Shown piece by piece: positions 1-8,528 of a DNA stretch of 49,875 nt. The notes under the pieces are model-generated. The model had not been told where the DNA came from. It searched no databases and saw nothing but the letters and a program-made list of their open reading frames with translations. This DNA comes from Butyrivibrio sp. (GTDB lineage: Bacteria; Bacillota; Clostridia; Lachnospirales; Lachnospiraceae), in the NCBI GenBank assembly GCA_015056495.1, contig SVGC01000030.1, forward strand, positions 1-49,875. Reading direction: 5' to 3'. The position numbers and the translations under genes are program-made. How positions within the stretch are numbered: position 1 is the first letter of the stretch; each line of letters opens with the position of its first letter.

Positions 1-55
1 AATTTTTTTGCCTATAAGCTTATACCCAAAACTTTTTTCATTTTTAGGTAAAAAT

Positions 56-80
56 ATAGGGAGTCAAAATGACTCCCTAT
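56..80 (-). terminator. Intrinsic terminator of ppdK
   Basis: The arms ATAGGGAGTC and GACTCCCTAT enclose a 5-nt loop. Read on the minus strand, the hairpin runs into a T-rich tract (ATATTTTTACC). It lies about 130 nt beyond the ppdK stop. Bases 1-55 hold no gene I can support. Confidence 0.8.
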
Positions 81-210
81 ACTAGAAACAGCTTAAATTC
101 AAGCTTTTCCGGGAACCGAAATCTGCGGTGCTCTCCATAGTAGAGCTTTGCAGCTTTCTGTATGTAAGATTTTGGAATCTCAAATGTTCCCAGAAATAGC
201 GCATTTTCAA

Positions 211-2850
211 TTAGTGTTTCTCGGCAATAGCTGCCTGTGCTGCAGCAAGTCTTGCGATAGGTACTCTGAATGGAGAGCATGATACATAGTCAAGACCGAT
301 CTTGTGGCAGAATTCTACTGAAGATGGGTCTCCACCGTGCTCACCGCAGATACCTACGTGAAGCTTAGGATTTACTGGCTTACCAAGCTTAATAGCTGTT
401 TCCATAAGCTTACCAACACCTGTCTGATCAAGCTTAGCAAATGGATCGTTCTCGAAGATCTTTGTGTCATAGTAAGCATTTAAGAACTTACCAGCATCAT
501 CTCTTGAGAAACCATATGTCATCTGTGTAAGGTCGTTTGTACCGAAGCAGAAGAAGTCAGCGTTTGCAGCGATCTCATCAGCTGTAAGAGCAGCTCTTGG
601 GATCTCAATCATAGTACCAACTTCGTACTTAAGGTCAACACCAGCAGCAGCGATTTCAGCATCAGCTGTCTCAACTACTACCTTCTTAACGAACTTAAGC
701 TCTTTAACATCACATACAAGTGGGATCATGATTTCTGGAACTACTTTCCAGTCAGCATGCTTCTTCTGTACGTTGATAGCTGCACGGATAACAGCCTTTG
801 TCTGCATCTTTGCAATTTCAGGATATGTAACTGCAAGACGGCATCCTCTGTGACCCATCATTGGGTTGAATTCCTTAAGGCCATTGATAAGAGCCTTAAC
901 TTCTTCTACAGACTTGTTCTTGCTCTCAGCAAGCTTCTTGATGTCAGCTTCTTCTGTAGGAACGAATTCGTGAAGAGGTGGATCAAGGAATCTGATTGTA
1001 ACTGGGTTACCTTCAAGTGCCTCGAAGAGTCCTTCGAAGTCGCCCTGCTGATATGGAAGGATCTTATCAAGAGCTGCTTCTCTCTCTTCTACTGTATCTG
1101 AGCAGATCATTTCTCTGAATGCAGCAATTCTGTCTGCTTCGAAGAACATGTGCTCTGTACGGCAAAGACCGATACCTTCTGCACCAAGCTCTCTAGCCTT
1201 CTTAGCATCAGCTGGAGTATCAGCATTTGTACGAACCTTAAGTCTTCTATACTTGTCAGCCCAAGCCATGATACGGCCGAACTCACCAGCAATAGTAGCA
1301 TCTACTGTTGGGATAATACCCTGATAGATGTTACCTGTTGTACCATCGATAGAGATTGTGTCACCTTCGTGGAACTCTACGCCACCAAGTGTGAACTTCT
1401 TGTTTTCTTCATCCATGTTGATATCGCCACAACCTGAAACGCAGCACTCACCCATACCACGAGCAACTACGGCAGCGTGTGATGTCATACCACCACGAAC
1501 TGTAAGGATACCCTGAGCAGCCTTCATACCTGTGATATCTTCTGGAGATGTCTCAAGACGAACAAGAACTACCTTCTCGCCTCTTGCAGCCCAAGCTTCA
1601 GCATCATCAGCTGTGAATACAACCTTACCAGCAGCAGCACCAGGAGAAGCTCCAAGACCTTTTCCAAGTGGAGTAGCTGCCTTAAGAGTTGCAGCATCAA
1701 ACTGTGGGTGAAGCAGTGTATCAAGGTTACGAGGATCGATCATAGCAACTGCTTCTGCTTCTGTCTTATGTCCTTCATCAACAAGGTCACAAGCAATCTT
1801 AAGAGCAGCCTGAGCTGTTCTCTTACCGTTACGGCACTGGAGCATATAGAGCTTCTTGTTTTCTACAGTGAACTCCATATCCTGCATGTCGTGGTAGTGG
1901 TTCTCAAGAGTCTCACATACCTTAATGAAGTCAGCGTATGCTTCTGGGAATTCTTTTTCCATCTGTGCAATTGGCATAGGAGTACGAACACCAGCAACAA
2001 CGTCTTCACCCTGTGCGTTGATGAGGAACTCACCCATAAGCTTGTTCTCACCTGTAGCAGGATCACGTGTGAATGCAACACCTGTACCTGACTCATTATT
2101 TAAGTTACCGAATACCATAGGCATTACGTTAACAGCTGTTCCCCATGAATAAGGGATATCGTTATCACGACGATATACGTTAGCACGTGGGTTATCCCAT
2201 GAACGGAATACAGCTTCAATAGCAAGCTTTAACTGTACAACTGGATCTGAAGGGAAGTCTTCGCCAAGCTGTTTCTTGTATTCAGCCTTGAACTGCTCAG
2301 CAAGTTCCTTAAGGTCTGCAGCTGTAAGGTCTACGTCATACTTAACGCCCTTAGCTTCCTTCATCTTGTCGATAAGCTGTTCGAAATACTTCTTACCAAC
2401 TTCCATAACAACGTCTGAGAACATCTGGATAAAACGTCTATATGAATCATATACGAAACGCTCGAATGCTGGATCTGGATTTCCCTTGATCATAGCAGCA
2501 ACAACTTCGTCGTTAAGACCAAGGTTAAGGATTGTATCCATCATACCTGGCATAGAAGCACGAGCACCTGAACGAACAGATACAAGAAGAGGGTTTGTAA
2601 GATCACCAAACTTTTTGCCGTTGATCTCTTCCATCTTCTTAACGCCTTCCATAGCCTGAGCCATGATTTCATCGTTAATCTTACGGCCATCCTCATAATA
2701 CTGAGTACATGCCTCTGTTGTGATTGTGAATCCCTGAGGAACAGGAAGTCCAATACTTGTCATTTCAGCAAGGTTTGCGCCCTTACCACCAAGGAGGTTA
2801 CGCATGGTCATGTCGCCTTCGCTGAACATATAAACCCACTTATTCGCCAT
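211..2850 (-). CDS. ppdK: Pyruvate, phosphate dikinase
   Basis: This cytosolic enzyme interconverts pyruvate, ATP and Pi with PEP, AMP and PPi. In anaerobes it links PEP and pyruvate at the base of glycolysis. The 879-aa product is close to the usual length of about 875. It has an N-terminal ATP-grasp region (GGKGANLAEM near residue 21, SVRSGARASMPGMMDTILN near 91), a swivelling phosphohistidine domain (GGMTSHAAVVAR, His about 458) and a C-terminal PEP/pyruvate TIM barrel (GAEGIGLCRTEHMFF, CFGTNDLTQMTYGFSRDD, GICGEHGGDP). The start MANKWVYMFSEG is preceded by AGGAGAGAGG. The gene is apparently monocistronic, with a stem-loop in its leader and a terminator behind it. No key residue is missing, so the call is secure. 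Confidence 0.98.
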   Translation of the reverse strand: MANKWVYMFSEGDMTMRNLLGGKGANLAEMTSIGLPVPQGFTITTEACTQYYEDGRKINDEIMAQAMEGVKKMEEINGKKFGDLTNPLLVSVRSGARASMPGMMDTILNLGLNDEVVAAMIKGNPDPAFERFVYDSYRRFIQMFSDVVMEVGKKYFEQLIDKMKEAKGVKYDVDLTAADLKELAEQFKAEYKKQLGEDFPSDPVVQLKLAIEAVFRSWDNPRANVYRRDNDIPYSWGTAVNVMPMVFGNLNNESGTGVAFTRDPATGENKLMGEFLINAQGEDVVAGVRTPMPIAQMEKEFPEAYADFIKVCETLENHYHDMQDMEFTVENKKLYMLQCRNGKRTAQAALKIACDLVDEGHKTEAEAVAMIDPRNLDTLLHPQFDAATLKAATPLGKGLGASPGAAAGKVVFTADDAEAWAARGEKVVLVRLETSPEDITGMKAAQGILTVRGGMTSHAAVVARGMGECCVSGCGDINMDEENKKFTLGGVEFHEGDTISIDGTTGNIYQGIIPTVDATIAGEFGRIMAWADKYRRLKVRTNADTPADAKKARELGAEGIGLCRTEHMFFEADRIAAFREMICSDTVEEREAALDKILPYQQGDFEGLFEALEGNPVTIRFLDPPLHEFVPTEEADIKKLAESKNKSVEEVKALINGLKEFNPMMGHRGCRLAVTYPEIAKMQTKAVIRAAINVQKKHADWKVVPEIMIPLVCDVKELKFVKKVVVETADAEIAAAGVDLKYEVGTMIEIPRAALTADEIAANADFFCFGTNDLTQMTYGFSRDDAGKFLNAYYDTKIFENDPFAKLDQTGVGKLMETAIKLGKPVNPKLHVGICGEHGGDPSSVEFCHKIGLDYVSCSPFRVPIARLAAAQAAIAEKH

Positions 2851-2868
2851 TTTTCTTTTCCTCTCTCC

Positions 2869-2894
2869 TTTTACCGACCTCTAAATCGGTAAAA
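2869..2894 (-). promoter_or_regulatory. Stem-loop in the ppdK leader
   Basis: TTTTACCGA and TCGGTAAAA form a perfect 9-bp stem around an 8-nt loop. The stem ends next to the purine-rich ribosome site of ppdK (AGGAGAGAGGAAAAG). It could stabilise the mRNA or affect initiation. I recognise no riboswitch class, so its function is unknown. Confidence 0.5.
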
Positions 2895-2938
2895 TCCTTT
2901 CTTTATTTGTGACTATGTATAATTATCCATGTTTATGG

Positions 2939-3847
2939 TTAATTATCTAAAACTTTAGGTCCATCCTTTGGAACAAAACTGTCAAAGATGTAGATATCAA
3001 AGTGTTTTTTAGCTTTTGCAAGCTCTTCTTCAGATTTGATAGTCCATGCAGCAGCTACATTTCTGTACAGGCCTCTGCATATCATTCTGGATGGATTGTA
3101 ATAAAATTTGTGGTTGTATGCTATAAAATCAGGTCTTGTCAGGAAATTGAACCACAAATTTGTAAGCATAAAGTATAAAGGTCCTCTATATAAAGTAGGA
3201 TCATCTCTGAAAAACCAGTCAGATAACTGGCCTCTCATAACTTCGCTGTGATTTTTCTTATACCAGCGAACCCCAAGTGGATTAAAGGATTCTATACAAT
3301 AAACTCCTTTATAATCCCTAAGAAGTGCATCTACCTTAGGACACAGGGACAAGTCTGTCATCTCGATCTTAAGTTCCACTATAAGAGGAACTTTGCCGTC
3401 AACCATCTGTAAAAAGGACTCAAATGTAGGAATCTTTTCCTCAGAATCCATAAGATGGAAGTTCTGAAGCTCTTCAAAGGTGTAGTCTTCAACTTTACCT
3501 TTTACTCCAAGGCTTCCGTCATCATTTCTGACAGCATCTGCCGGTTCTTGGCCTTTCTCATATCTGGCAACTCTGGCTAGAGTAAAATCGTGAAAAATAA
3601 CAGGGATACCATCCTTAGATAGCTGAACATCAAGCTCTATGCCATATCCAGCTTGTACTGCCTTGCGAAAAGCAGCCATTGAATTCTCAGGGGCATCACT
3701 ATTGTTGTCAAATAAGCCTCTGTGTGCATACAGGACACTTACATGCTCTCTGCGGGAAGGTTTATGGAAGATTCTTGGCTGTATCATGAGTAGATATAGC
3801 AGGATCAGAATAATCAATATAACCAACAAAACCCTTAAGAAAAACAT
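2939..3847 (-). CDS. Membrane-anchored glycerophosphodiester phosphodiesterase
   Basis: The family hydrolyses glycerophosphodiesters to glycerol 3-phosphate and an alcohol. The predicted protein is about 302 aa. It begins with one hydrophobic segment (FFLRVLLVILIILILLYLLM), which suggests a signal anchor with the domain outside the membrane. A GDPD TIM barrel follows, with YAHRGLFDNNSDAPENSMAA (His-Arg and Glu of the active site), GIELDVQLSKDGIPVIFHD, and PLIVELK. The open frame extends to a GTG at 3859, but the AGGAAGTG ribosome site there is only usable for the ATG at 3847, so I chose that start. It lies 88 nt upstream of ppdK on the same strand and may be cotranscribed. The substrate cannot be told from sequence. 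Confidence 0.88.
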   Translation of the reverse strand: MFFLRVLLVILIILILLYLLMIQPRIFHKPSRREHVSVLYAHRGLFDNNSDAPENSMAAFRKAVQAGYGIELDVQLSKDGIPVIFHDFTLARVARYEKGQEPADAVRNDDGSLGVKGKVEDYTFEELQNFHLMDSEEKIPTFESFLQMVDGKVPLIVELKIEMTDLSLCPKVDALLRDYKGVYCIESFNPLGVRWYKKNHSEVMRGQLSDWFFRDDPTLYRGPLYFMLTNLWFNFLTRPDFIAYNHKFYYNPSRMICRGLYRNVAAAWTIKSEEELAKAKKHFDIYIFDSFVPKDGPKVLDN

Positions 3848-3995
3848 GTTACTAATCACTTCCTATGATAAAACTGTGTATTTGACCTATTGATGCGTCA
3901 AATTTTTAACACAACCAATATTTTAATACCTAATTCCGTTATTCGCAACAAAAAATTATCATCTGGGTGTCTTTTTCTTAGAAATTTTTCCAAAA

Positions 3996-4026
3996 AAATA
4001 TTCACAGCTTAAAACTGTGAATATTT
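3996..4026 (-). terminator. Intrinsic terminator after the MFS gene
   Basis: ATATTCACAG and CTGTGAATAT pair around a 7-nt loop. On the minus strand the hairpin is followed by a run of T, and A/T runs on both sides could make it work in both directions. It sits about 60 nt after the stop of the MFS gene at 4088. Confidence 0.75.
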
Positions 4027-4087
4027 TCAGGATTAATTTTAATTATTTTTTCCAAAACATATATGTAAAATCAACAATTATCCATGC

Positions 4088-5407
4088 TTAATCGTCAACG
4101 TCCATTCTCTCAAGAATACTCTTTTTAGGAATAGGCTTGCTGTCGCCATGTCTTACCTGTGACATGGTTATAAATGCAAGGCAGGAAAATACAACAGCAT
4201 ATGGAAACAGTGTTCTATAGGATATGTGTTCCAGTAAGAATCCGGATGCTATTGGTGTAAATACCTGTGCTGCCATGGAAAATGTATAATACATGCCTGT
4301 AAACTTGCCGATCTCACTATGACTGCTCATCTCAACTACCATCGGGTAGGAATTGACGTTGATGGCTGCCCATCCAAAGCCTATTACTGCAAAGAGTCCA
4401 TAGAGCCAATTCTGGTATTGTGGCATAAGGGCTGCCACAAGGTAACAGATAAACATCAACACTATTCCGATGAGTATGGTCTTTTTCCTGCCTATTTTAC
4501 CGGCAAGAGAACCAATCGGAACATAGCTAAGGATGGCCGCAACTGTTGCAACCATAAGGCAGTTGGCATAAGCTCCGTCATAGAGATGCCATACTTCCCC
4601 TACATATCTTGAAAATGCTGTTGTTACGGCATTATAGGCTGTGAACCACAAAAATACTGATAAGAGAAGGAATATCATACTTCTTTTTACATCCTTAGTC
4701 ATTGAAGTATTTCCAACCTCAGCCTTGACCTCTTCTTCTATTTGCTCTTTTACATCAGTAGGAATGTTGAACTTTTCATTCTCCTCTTCCACTTTTGCAG
4801 CAATCTTTTTTTCATTAATAGTAAAAAACAGTATGGCTACTGCAACTACCATGAATATAACAATGCTGAGCATCAGTGGAAAATAATCCGTCTGACTCTG
4901 GTCATCTGCTGTGTGAAGCAATACCTTGATCATGACCAGGGCATATACTGCGCCAACTGCACCCATAAGGTTAATGATCGCATTGGCCTTGCTACGAAGA
5001 GGTGCCGGTGTCAGATCAGGCATAAGGGATACTGCAGGCGATCTGTAGGTACCCATAGCGATCAGGAGCAGTAATAATATGATGATAAAGACAGCGAGCC
5101 TGCCCGGAACATTACCAACAGTAATAAGTATGAACAGAAGTATTGCAGAAGCTGCAGTACCAAAGATGATGAACGGCATGCGCTTGCCTATCCTGGTGTC
5201 AGTACGGTCTGATAACACACCAAATAACGGGAGCATGAACAGTGCCAGCACGTTGTCAAGTGCCATGATCACGCCTGTCCAGGTCTCACCAAGTCCGAAT
5301 GTGTAGGTAAGTATCTTTGGAATCTCGTTGTCATAGAATTGCCAGAACACGCATATAGAAAGAAATGCCATTCCGATAAGGATAGTTCGTCTGTAATTTA
5401 GTTTCAT
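4088..5407 (-). CDS. MFS transporter, GPH/SLC45-like sugar carrier
   Basis: This is a 439-aa polytopic membrane protein with about 12 hydrophobic segments and a charged cytoplasmic loop near residues 199-232 (NEKKIAAKVEEENEKFNIP...). The motif GVLSDRTDTRIGKRMPFII near residue 60 is the loop 2-3 signature of the major facilitator family in the form seen in GPH/SLC45-like sugar carriers. The start is supported by GGGGGTGAC about 6-9 nt upstream of the ATG. The gene stands alone, with no sugar hydrolase beside it, so the substrate is unknown; a glycoside or oligosaccharide is only an inference from the family. Confidence 0.85.
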   Translation of the reverse strand: MKLNYRRTILIGMAFLSICVFWQFYDNEIPKILTYTFGLGETWTGVIMALDNVLALFMLPLFGVLSDRTDTRIGKRMPFIIFGTAASAILLFILITVGNVPGRLAVFIIILLLLLIAMGTYRSPAVSLMPDLTPAPLRSKANAIINLMGAVGAVYALVMIKVLLHTADDQSQTDYFPLMLSIVIFMVVAVAILFFTINEKKIAAKVEEENEKFNIPTDVKEQIEEEVKAEVGNTSMTKDVKRSMIFLLLSVFLWFTAYNAVTTAFSRYVGEVWHLYDGAYANCLMVATVAAILSYVPIGSLAGKIGRKKTILIGIVLMFICYLVAALMPQYQNWLYGLFAVIGFGWAAINVNSYPMVVEMSSHSEIGKFTGMYYTFSMAAQVFTPIASGFLLEHISYRTLFPYAVVFSCLAFITMSQVRHGDSKPIPKKSILERMDVDD

Positions 5408-5544
5408 GTCAAGTCACCCCCGTGAACTTATAATAAGTGCTTCCCCAGTAATCATTTTAACATTTTTTCACTCATAGTTCACATGGTTCTTACTTTTTAC
5501 TTGTTTTTCATCGGCTCTTTACGAAAATTTATCTAATTAGACGA

Positions 5545-5573
5545 TTGAATTTCTTTGCTTTCTCTAATATAAT
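5545..5573 (+). promoter_or_regulatory. Promoter of the ABC-F gene
   Basis: TTGAAT (5545-5550) and TATAAT (5568-5573) are separated by 17 nt. This is a near-consensus vegetative promoter about 45 nt upstream of the start codon at 5621. Confidence 0.75.
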
Positions 5574-5620
5574 ACGAAAGGTTATACAGTTTCTTATTAA
5601 TTATATGAAAGGTTTTTATA

Positions 5621-7273
5621 ATGATTAGTGCAAATAATGTAACACTGCGTGTCGGTAAGAAGGCACTATTTGAAGATGTTAATATTAAATTCACTGAAGG
5701 CAACTGCTACGGTATTATTGGTGCTAACGGTGCTGGTAAATCTACTTTCCTTAAGATTTTATCAGGTCAGATTGAGACTACTAACGGTGACATTGTAATG
5801 ACACCTGGTCAACGTCTTTCTTTCCTGGAACAGGATCATTTCAAATATGATAATTACACAGTACTTGATACAGTTATCATGGGTAACGCCCGTCTGTATG
5901 AAGTTATGAAGGAAAAAGACGCTATATATGCAAAAGAAGATTTCTCAGATGAGGATGGTATCAAGGCAAGTGAGCTTGAAGCTGAATTTGCTGAGATGAA
6001 CGGTTGGGAAGCTGAGTCAGATGCAGAGAGCCTTTTAAATGGCCTTGGAATTCCTACAGAATTCCACTACAGCCTTATGAGCGAGCTTAATGGTGCTCAG
6101 AAGGTCAAGGTCCTCCTTGCAAGAGCTCTTTTTGGTAATCCTGATATCCTGCTCCTGGATGAGCCTACTAACCACTTGGATCTGGACGCTATCAACTGGC
6201 TTGAAGAGTTCCTGATCAATTTTGAAAATACTGTTATCGTCGTATCCCACGACAGATACTTCCTTAATAAGGTATGTACTTACATTGCTGATATCGATTA
6301 TGGCAAGATCCAACTCTATGCCGGTAACTACGATTTCTGGTATGAGTCAAGTCAGCTGATGATCCGTCAGATGAAGGAAGCTAATAAGAAGAAGGAAGAA
6401 CAGATCAAGGAATTGAAAGAATTCATTGCAAGGTTCTCCGCTAACGCTTCTAAATCAAAGCAGGCTACTTCAAGAAAGCGTGCTCTTGAAAAGATCGAGC
6501 TTGACACTATTAAGCCATCAAGCCGTAAGTATCCTTACATTGACTTTAGACCAAACCGTGAGATTGGTAATGAAGTCCTTACAGTTGAAGGCTTGTCCAA
6601 GACTGTTAACGGTGTGAAGGTCCTTGATAATATTTCTTTTGTTGTCCAGCATGACGACAAGATTGCTTTTGTAGGCGGTAACGAGCTTGCAAAGACCACT
6701 CTCTTCCAGATCCTTACCGGAGAGATTGAACCTGATGAAGGAACTTATAAATGGGGAATCACTACTTCACAGGCTTACTTCCCTAAGGACAATACAAAAG
6801 AGTTTGACAATGACTACACTATTACAGAATGGCTCACAGGTTATTCTGAGATCAAAGATTCAACTTACGTAAGAGGTTTCCTTGGACGTATGTTATTTGC
6901 CGGCGAAGACGGTGTTAAGAAAGTAAAAGTCCTTTCCGGTGGTGAGAAGGTAAGATGCCTTCTTTCCAAGATGATGATAAGCGGTGCTAACTGCCTTATC
7001 TTCGATGAACCAACTAACCATCTTGATATGGAGTCTATCTCCGCTCTCAATGATGGTATGATCAAATTCCCAGGCGTTGAATTATTTGCCTGCCGAGATC
7101 ACCAGGTTGTTCAGACAACAGCTAATCGTATCATGGAGATACTTCCAGACGGAAGCCTGATCGATAAGCGTACAACCTATGATGAGTACCTTGAAAATGA
7201 TGAAATGGCTAGAAAGCGTACAGTTTATAACGCTGAAGTTGAAGAAGAAAACATCACTGATGATGAAGATTGA
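5621..7273 (+). CDS. ABC-F family ATPase
   Basis: ABC-F proteins are soluble tandem ATPases that act on the ribosome, either as translation factors or in antibiotic resistance. The 550-aa product has NBD1 with Walker A GANGAGKST (near residue 35) and LLLDEPTNHLD. A charged linker with KSKQATSRKRALEKI follows, then NBD2 with signature LSGGEKVR and IFDEPTNHLD. No membrane segment is present. Two motifs are non-canonical: the NBD1 signature reads LNGAQ and the NBD2 Walker A reads GGNELAKTT, with Ala where Gly precedes the Lys. As I recall, the second change is common in the YkpA/YbiT-like branch, so this is probably a housekeeping member. Nothing here points specifically to resistance. Confidence 0.92.
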   Translation: MISANNVTLRVGKKALFEDVNIKFTEGNCYGIIGANGAGKSTFLKILSGQIETTNGDIVMTPGQRLSFLEQDHFKYDNYTVLDTVIMGNARLYEVMKEKDAIYAKEDFSDEDGIKASELEAEFAEMNGWEAESDAESLLNGLGIPTEFHYSLMSELNGAQKVKVLLARALFGNPDILLLDEPTNHLDLDAINWLEEFLINFENTVIVVSHDRYFLNKVCTYIADIDYGKIQLYAGNYDFWYESSQLMIRQMKEANKKKEEQIKELKEFIARFSANASKSKQATSRKRALEKIELDTIKPSSRKYPYIDFRPNREIGNEVLTVEGLSKTVNGVKVLDNISFVVQHDDKIAFVGGNELAKTTLFQILTGEIEPDEGTYKWGITTSQAYFPKDNTKEFDNDYTITEWLTGYSEIKDSTYVRGFLGRMLFAGEDGVKKVKVLSGGEKVRCLLSKMMISGANCLIFDEPTNHLDMESISALNDGMIKFPGVELFACRDHQVVQTTANRIMEILPDGSLIDKRTTYDEYLENDEMARKRTVYNAEVEEENITDDED

Positions 7274-7390
7274 TCTTCTATATGCGTTTTCAGTTTTCAT
7301 AACATCTTCATGAACAAATGATTTGACAGCAGTTTTATTATTGTCATCAAATGAACATGATCAATATTGTTTTTTCTGCCAAATAGTTTA

Positions 7391-7436
7391 TAAGAGAATA
7401 TCTCTTAATAAATAAATATGTAAACAAAATGTTTAC
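7391..7436. promoter_or_regulatory. Two short palindromes upstream of purC
   Basis: TAAGAGA-ATA-TCTCTTA (7391-7407) and GTAAACA-AAA-TGTTTAC (7420-7436) are both perfect 7-bp inverted repeats with 3-nt centres. The second lies just before the ribosome site AGGAAGGAG of purC. They could be operators or small RNA hairpins. No known purine box or riboswitch was recognised. Confidence 0.4.
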
Positions 7437-7459
7437 CTGCTATTCAGGAAGGAGTCGCT

Positions 7460-8332
7460 ATGAAAGAGTTTAAGCCAGTAAAAGAAGGAAAAGTACGTGA
7501 GATCTACGATACAGGTGATAACCTGATAATGGTTGCCACAGATCGTATCTCAGCGTTTGATGTTATCTTAAAAAATAAGGTAAATAAAAAAGGCACAGTA
7601 CTTACACAGATGTCAAAGTTTTGGTTTGATTATACAAAGGATATCGTTGCTAATCACATGATAAGTGTTGATACAAAAGATATGCCTGAGTTTTTCCAGA
7701 CTGAAGAATTTACAGGAAACAGCATGTTATGCAAGAAGCTGAACATGGTTCCTGTAGAATGTATCGTTAGAGGTTATATAACAGGTAGTGGTTGGAACAG
7801 TTACAAAGAAAACGGTACAGTATGTGGTATTAAACTTCCAGAGGGACTTAAGGAATGTGACAAGCTTCCTGAACCTATATATACACCTAGTACAAAGGCT
7901 GAGATCGGTGATCATGATGAGAACATCGATTTCGAAAGAAGCGTTGAAGTACTTGAGAAGGCTTTCCCAGGCCACGGTGCTGACTATGCAGCCAAGATTC
8001 GTGATTACACAATCGCTCTTTATAAGAAATGTGCTGACTACGCTCTCACTCGCGGCATCATCATTGCTGATACTAAGTTTGAATTTGGTATCGATGAGAA
8101 CGGCAATGTAGTTCTTGCAGACGAGATGCTTACTCCAGACAGCAGCCGTTTCTGGCCAGTTGAAGGTTACGAGCCAGGTCACTCACAGCCTTCTTTCGAC
8201 AAGCAGTTTGTACGTGATTGGCTCAAGGCTAATCCAGATAGTGACTATAACCTCCCACAGGAAGTTATTGACAAGACTATCGATAAGTACAAAGAAGCAT
8301 ACAAGCTCCTTACAGGTAAAGAAATCGCTTAA
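7460..8332 (+). CDS. purC: SAICAR synthetase
   Basis: Phosphoribosylaminoimidazole-succinocarboxamide synthase catalyses the ATP-dependent joining of CAIR and aspartate in purine synthesis. The 290-aa protein is of the longer form of the family. It shows GKVREIYDTGDNLIMVATDRISAFDV near the N-terminus, VECIVRGYITGSGW, and IADTKFEFGIDENGNVVLADE followed by LTPDSSRFWP, all family signatures. The ribosome site AGGAAGGAG precedes the ATG. It stands apart from other pur genes here and is closed by its own terminator. Confidence 0.97.
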   Translation: MKEFKPVKEGKVREIYDTGDNLIMVATDRISAFDVILKNKVNKKGTVLTQMSKFWFDYTKDIVANHMISVDTKDMPEFFQTEEFTGNSMLCKKLNMVPVECIVRGYITGSGWNSYKENGTVCGIKLPEGLKECDKLPEPIYTPSTKAEIGDHDENIDFERSVEVLEKAFPGHGADYAAKIRDYTIALYKKCADYALTRGIIIADTKFEFGIDENGNVVLADEMLTPDSSRFWPVEGYEPGHSQPSFDKQFVRDWLKANPDSDYNLPQEVIDKTIDKYKEAYKLLTGKEIA

Positions 8333-8337
8333 TATTA

Positions 8338-8366
8338 AGCCTGTCACGTAATGTGGCAGGCTTTTT
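8338..8366 (+). terminator. Intrinsic terminator of purC
   Basis: GCCTGTCAC and GTGGCAGGC pair around GTAAT and are followed by six T. It begins within 10 nt of the purC stop. Confidence 0.9.
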
Positions 8367-8377
8367 TGAAACCAAGT

Positions 8378-8492
8378 GTGAGTCAGCGGGGACGTATCAA
8401 ATTGACTCATTGGGCACAATGAGTCACTGGGGACGTATCAGATTGACTCATTGCATGCAATGAGTCAATTTGATACGTCCCCGGTGACTCAC
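8378..8492. repeat. Dispersed palindromic repeat, three units
   Basis: There are three copies of a 35-37-bp unit with the core TGGGGACGTATCA (GCGGGGACGTATCA in unit 1) followed by RATTGACTCATT. Units at 8378-8412 and 8417-8453 are direct; 8458-8492 is inverted. Units 2 and 3 form a long near-perfect hairpin centred on TTGCATGCAA. The same unit recurs as the terminal repeats of the element at 49573-49791, so it is a dispersed family. It sits right after the purC terminator and 37 bp before the HAD gene. REP-like or MITE-like origin is inferred. Confidence 0.85.
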
Positions 8493-8528
8493 TATCCCAC
8501 AACCATAATGAAAGGAACAAACACCAGT

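Noticed and set aside
6660..6710. Broken second Walker A in the ABC-F protein as a sign of pseudogene
   Set aside because: The rest of the second domain is intact and, as I recall, A-K-T variants are usual in this branch, so it is likely normal.
8451..8528. N-terminal extension of the HAD phosphatase
   Set aside because: This stretch is translated repeat DNA (the third palindromic unit), has no ribosome site, and the family motif follows directly after the ATG at 8529.
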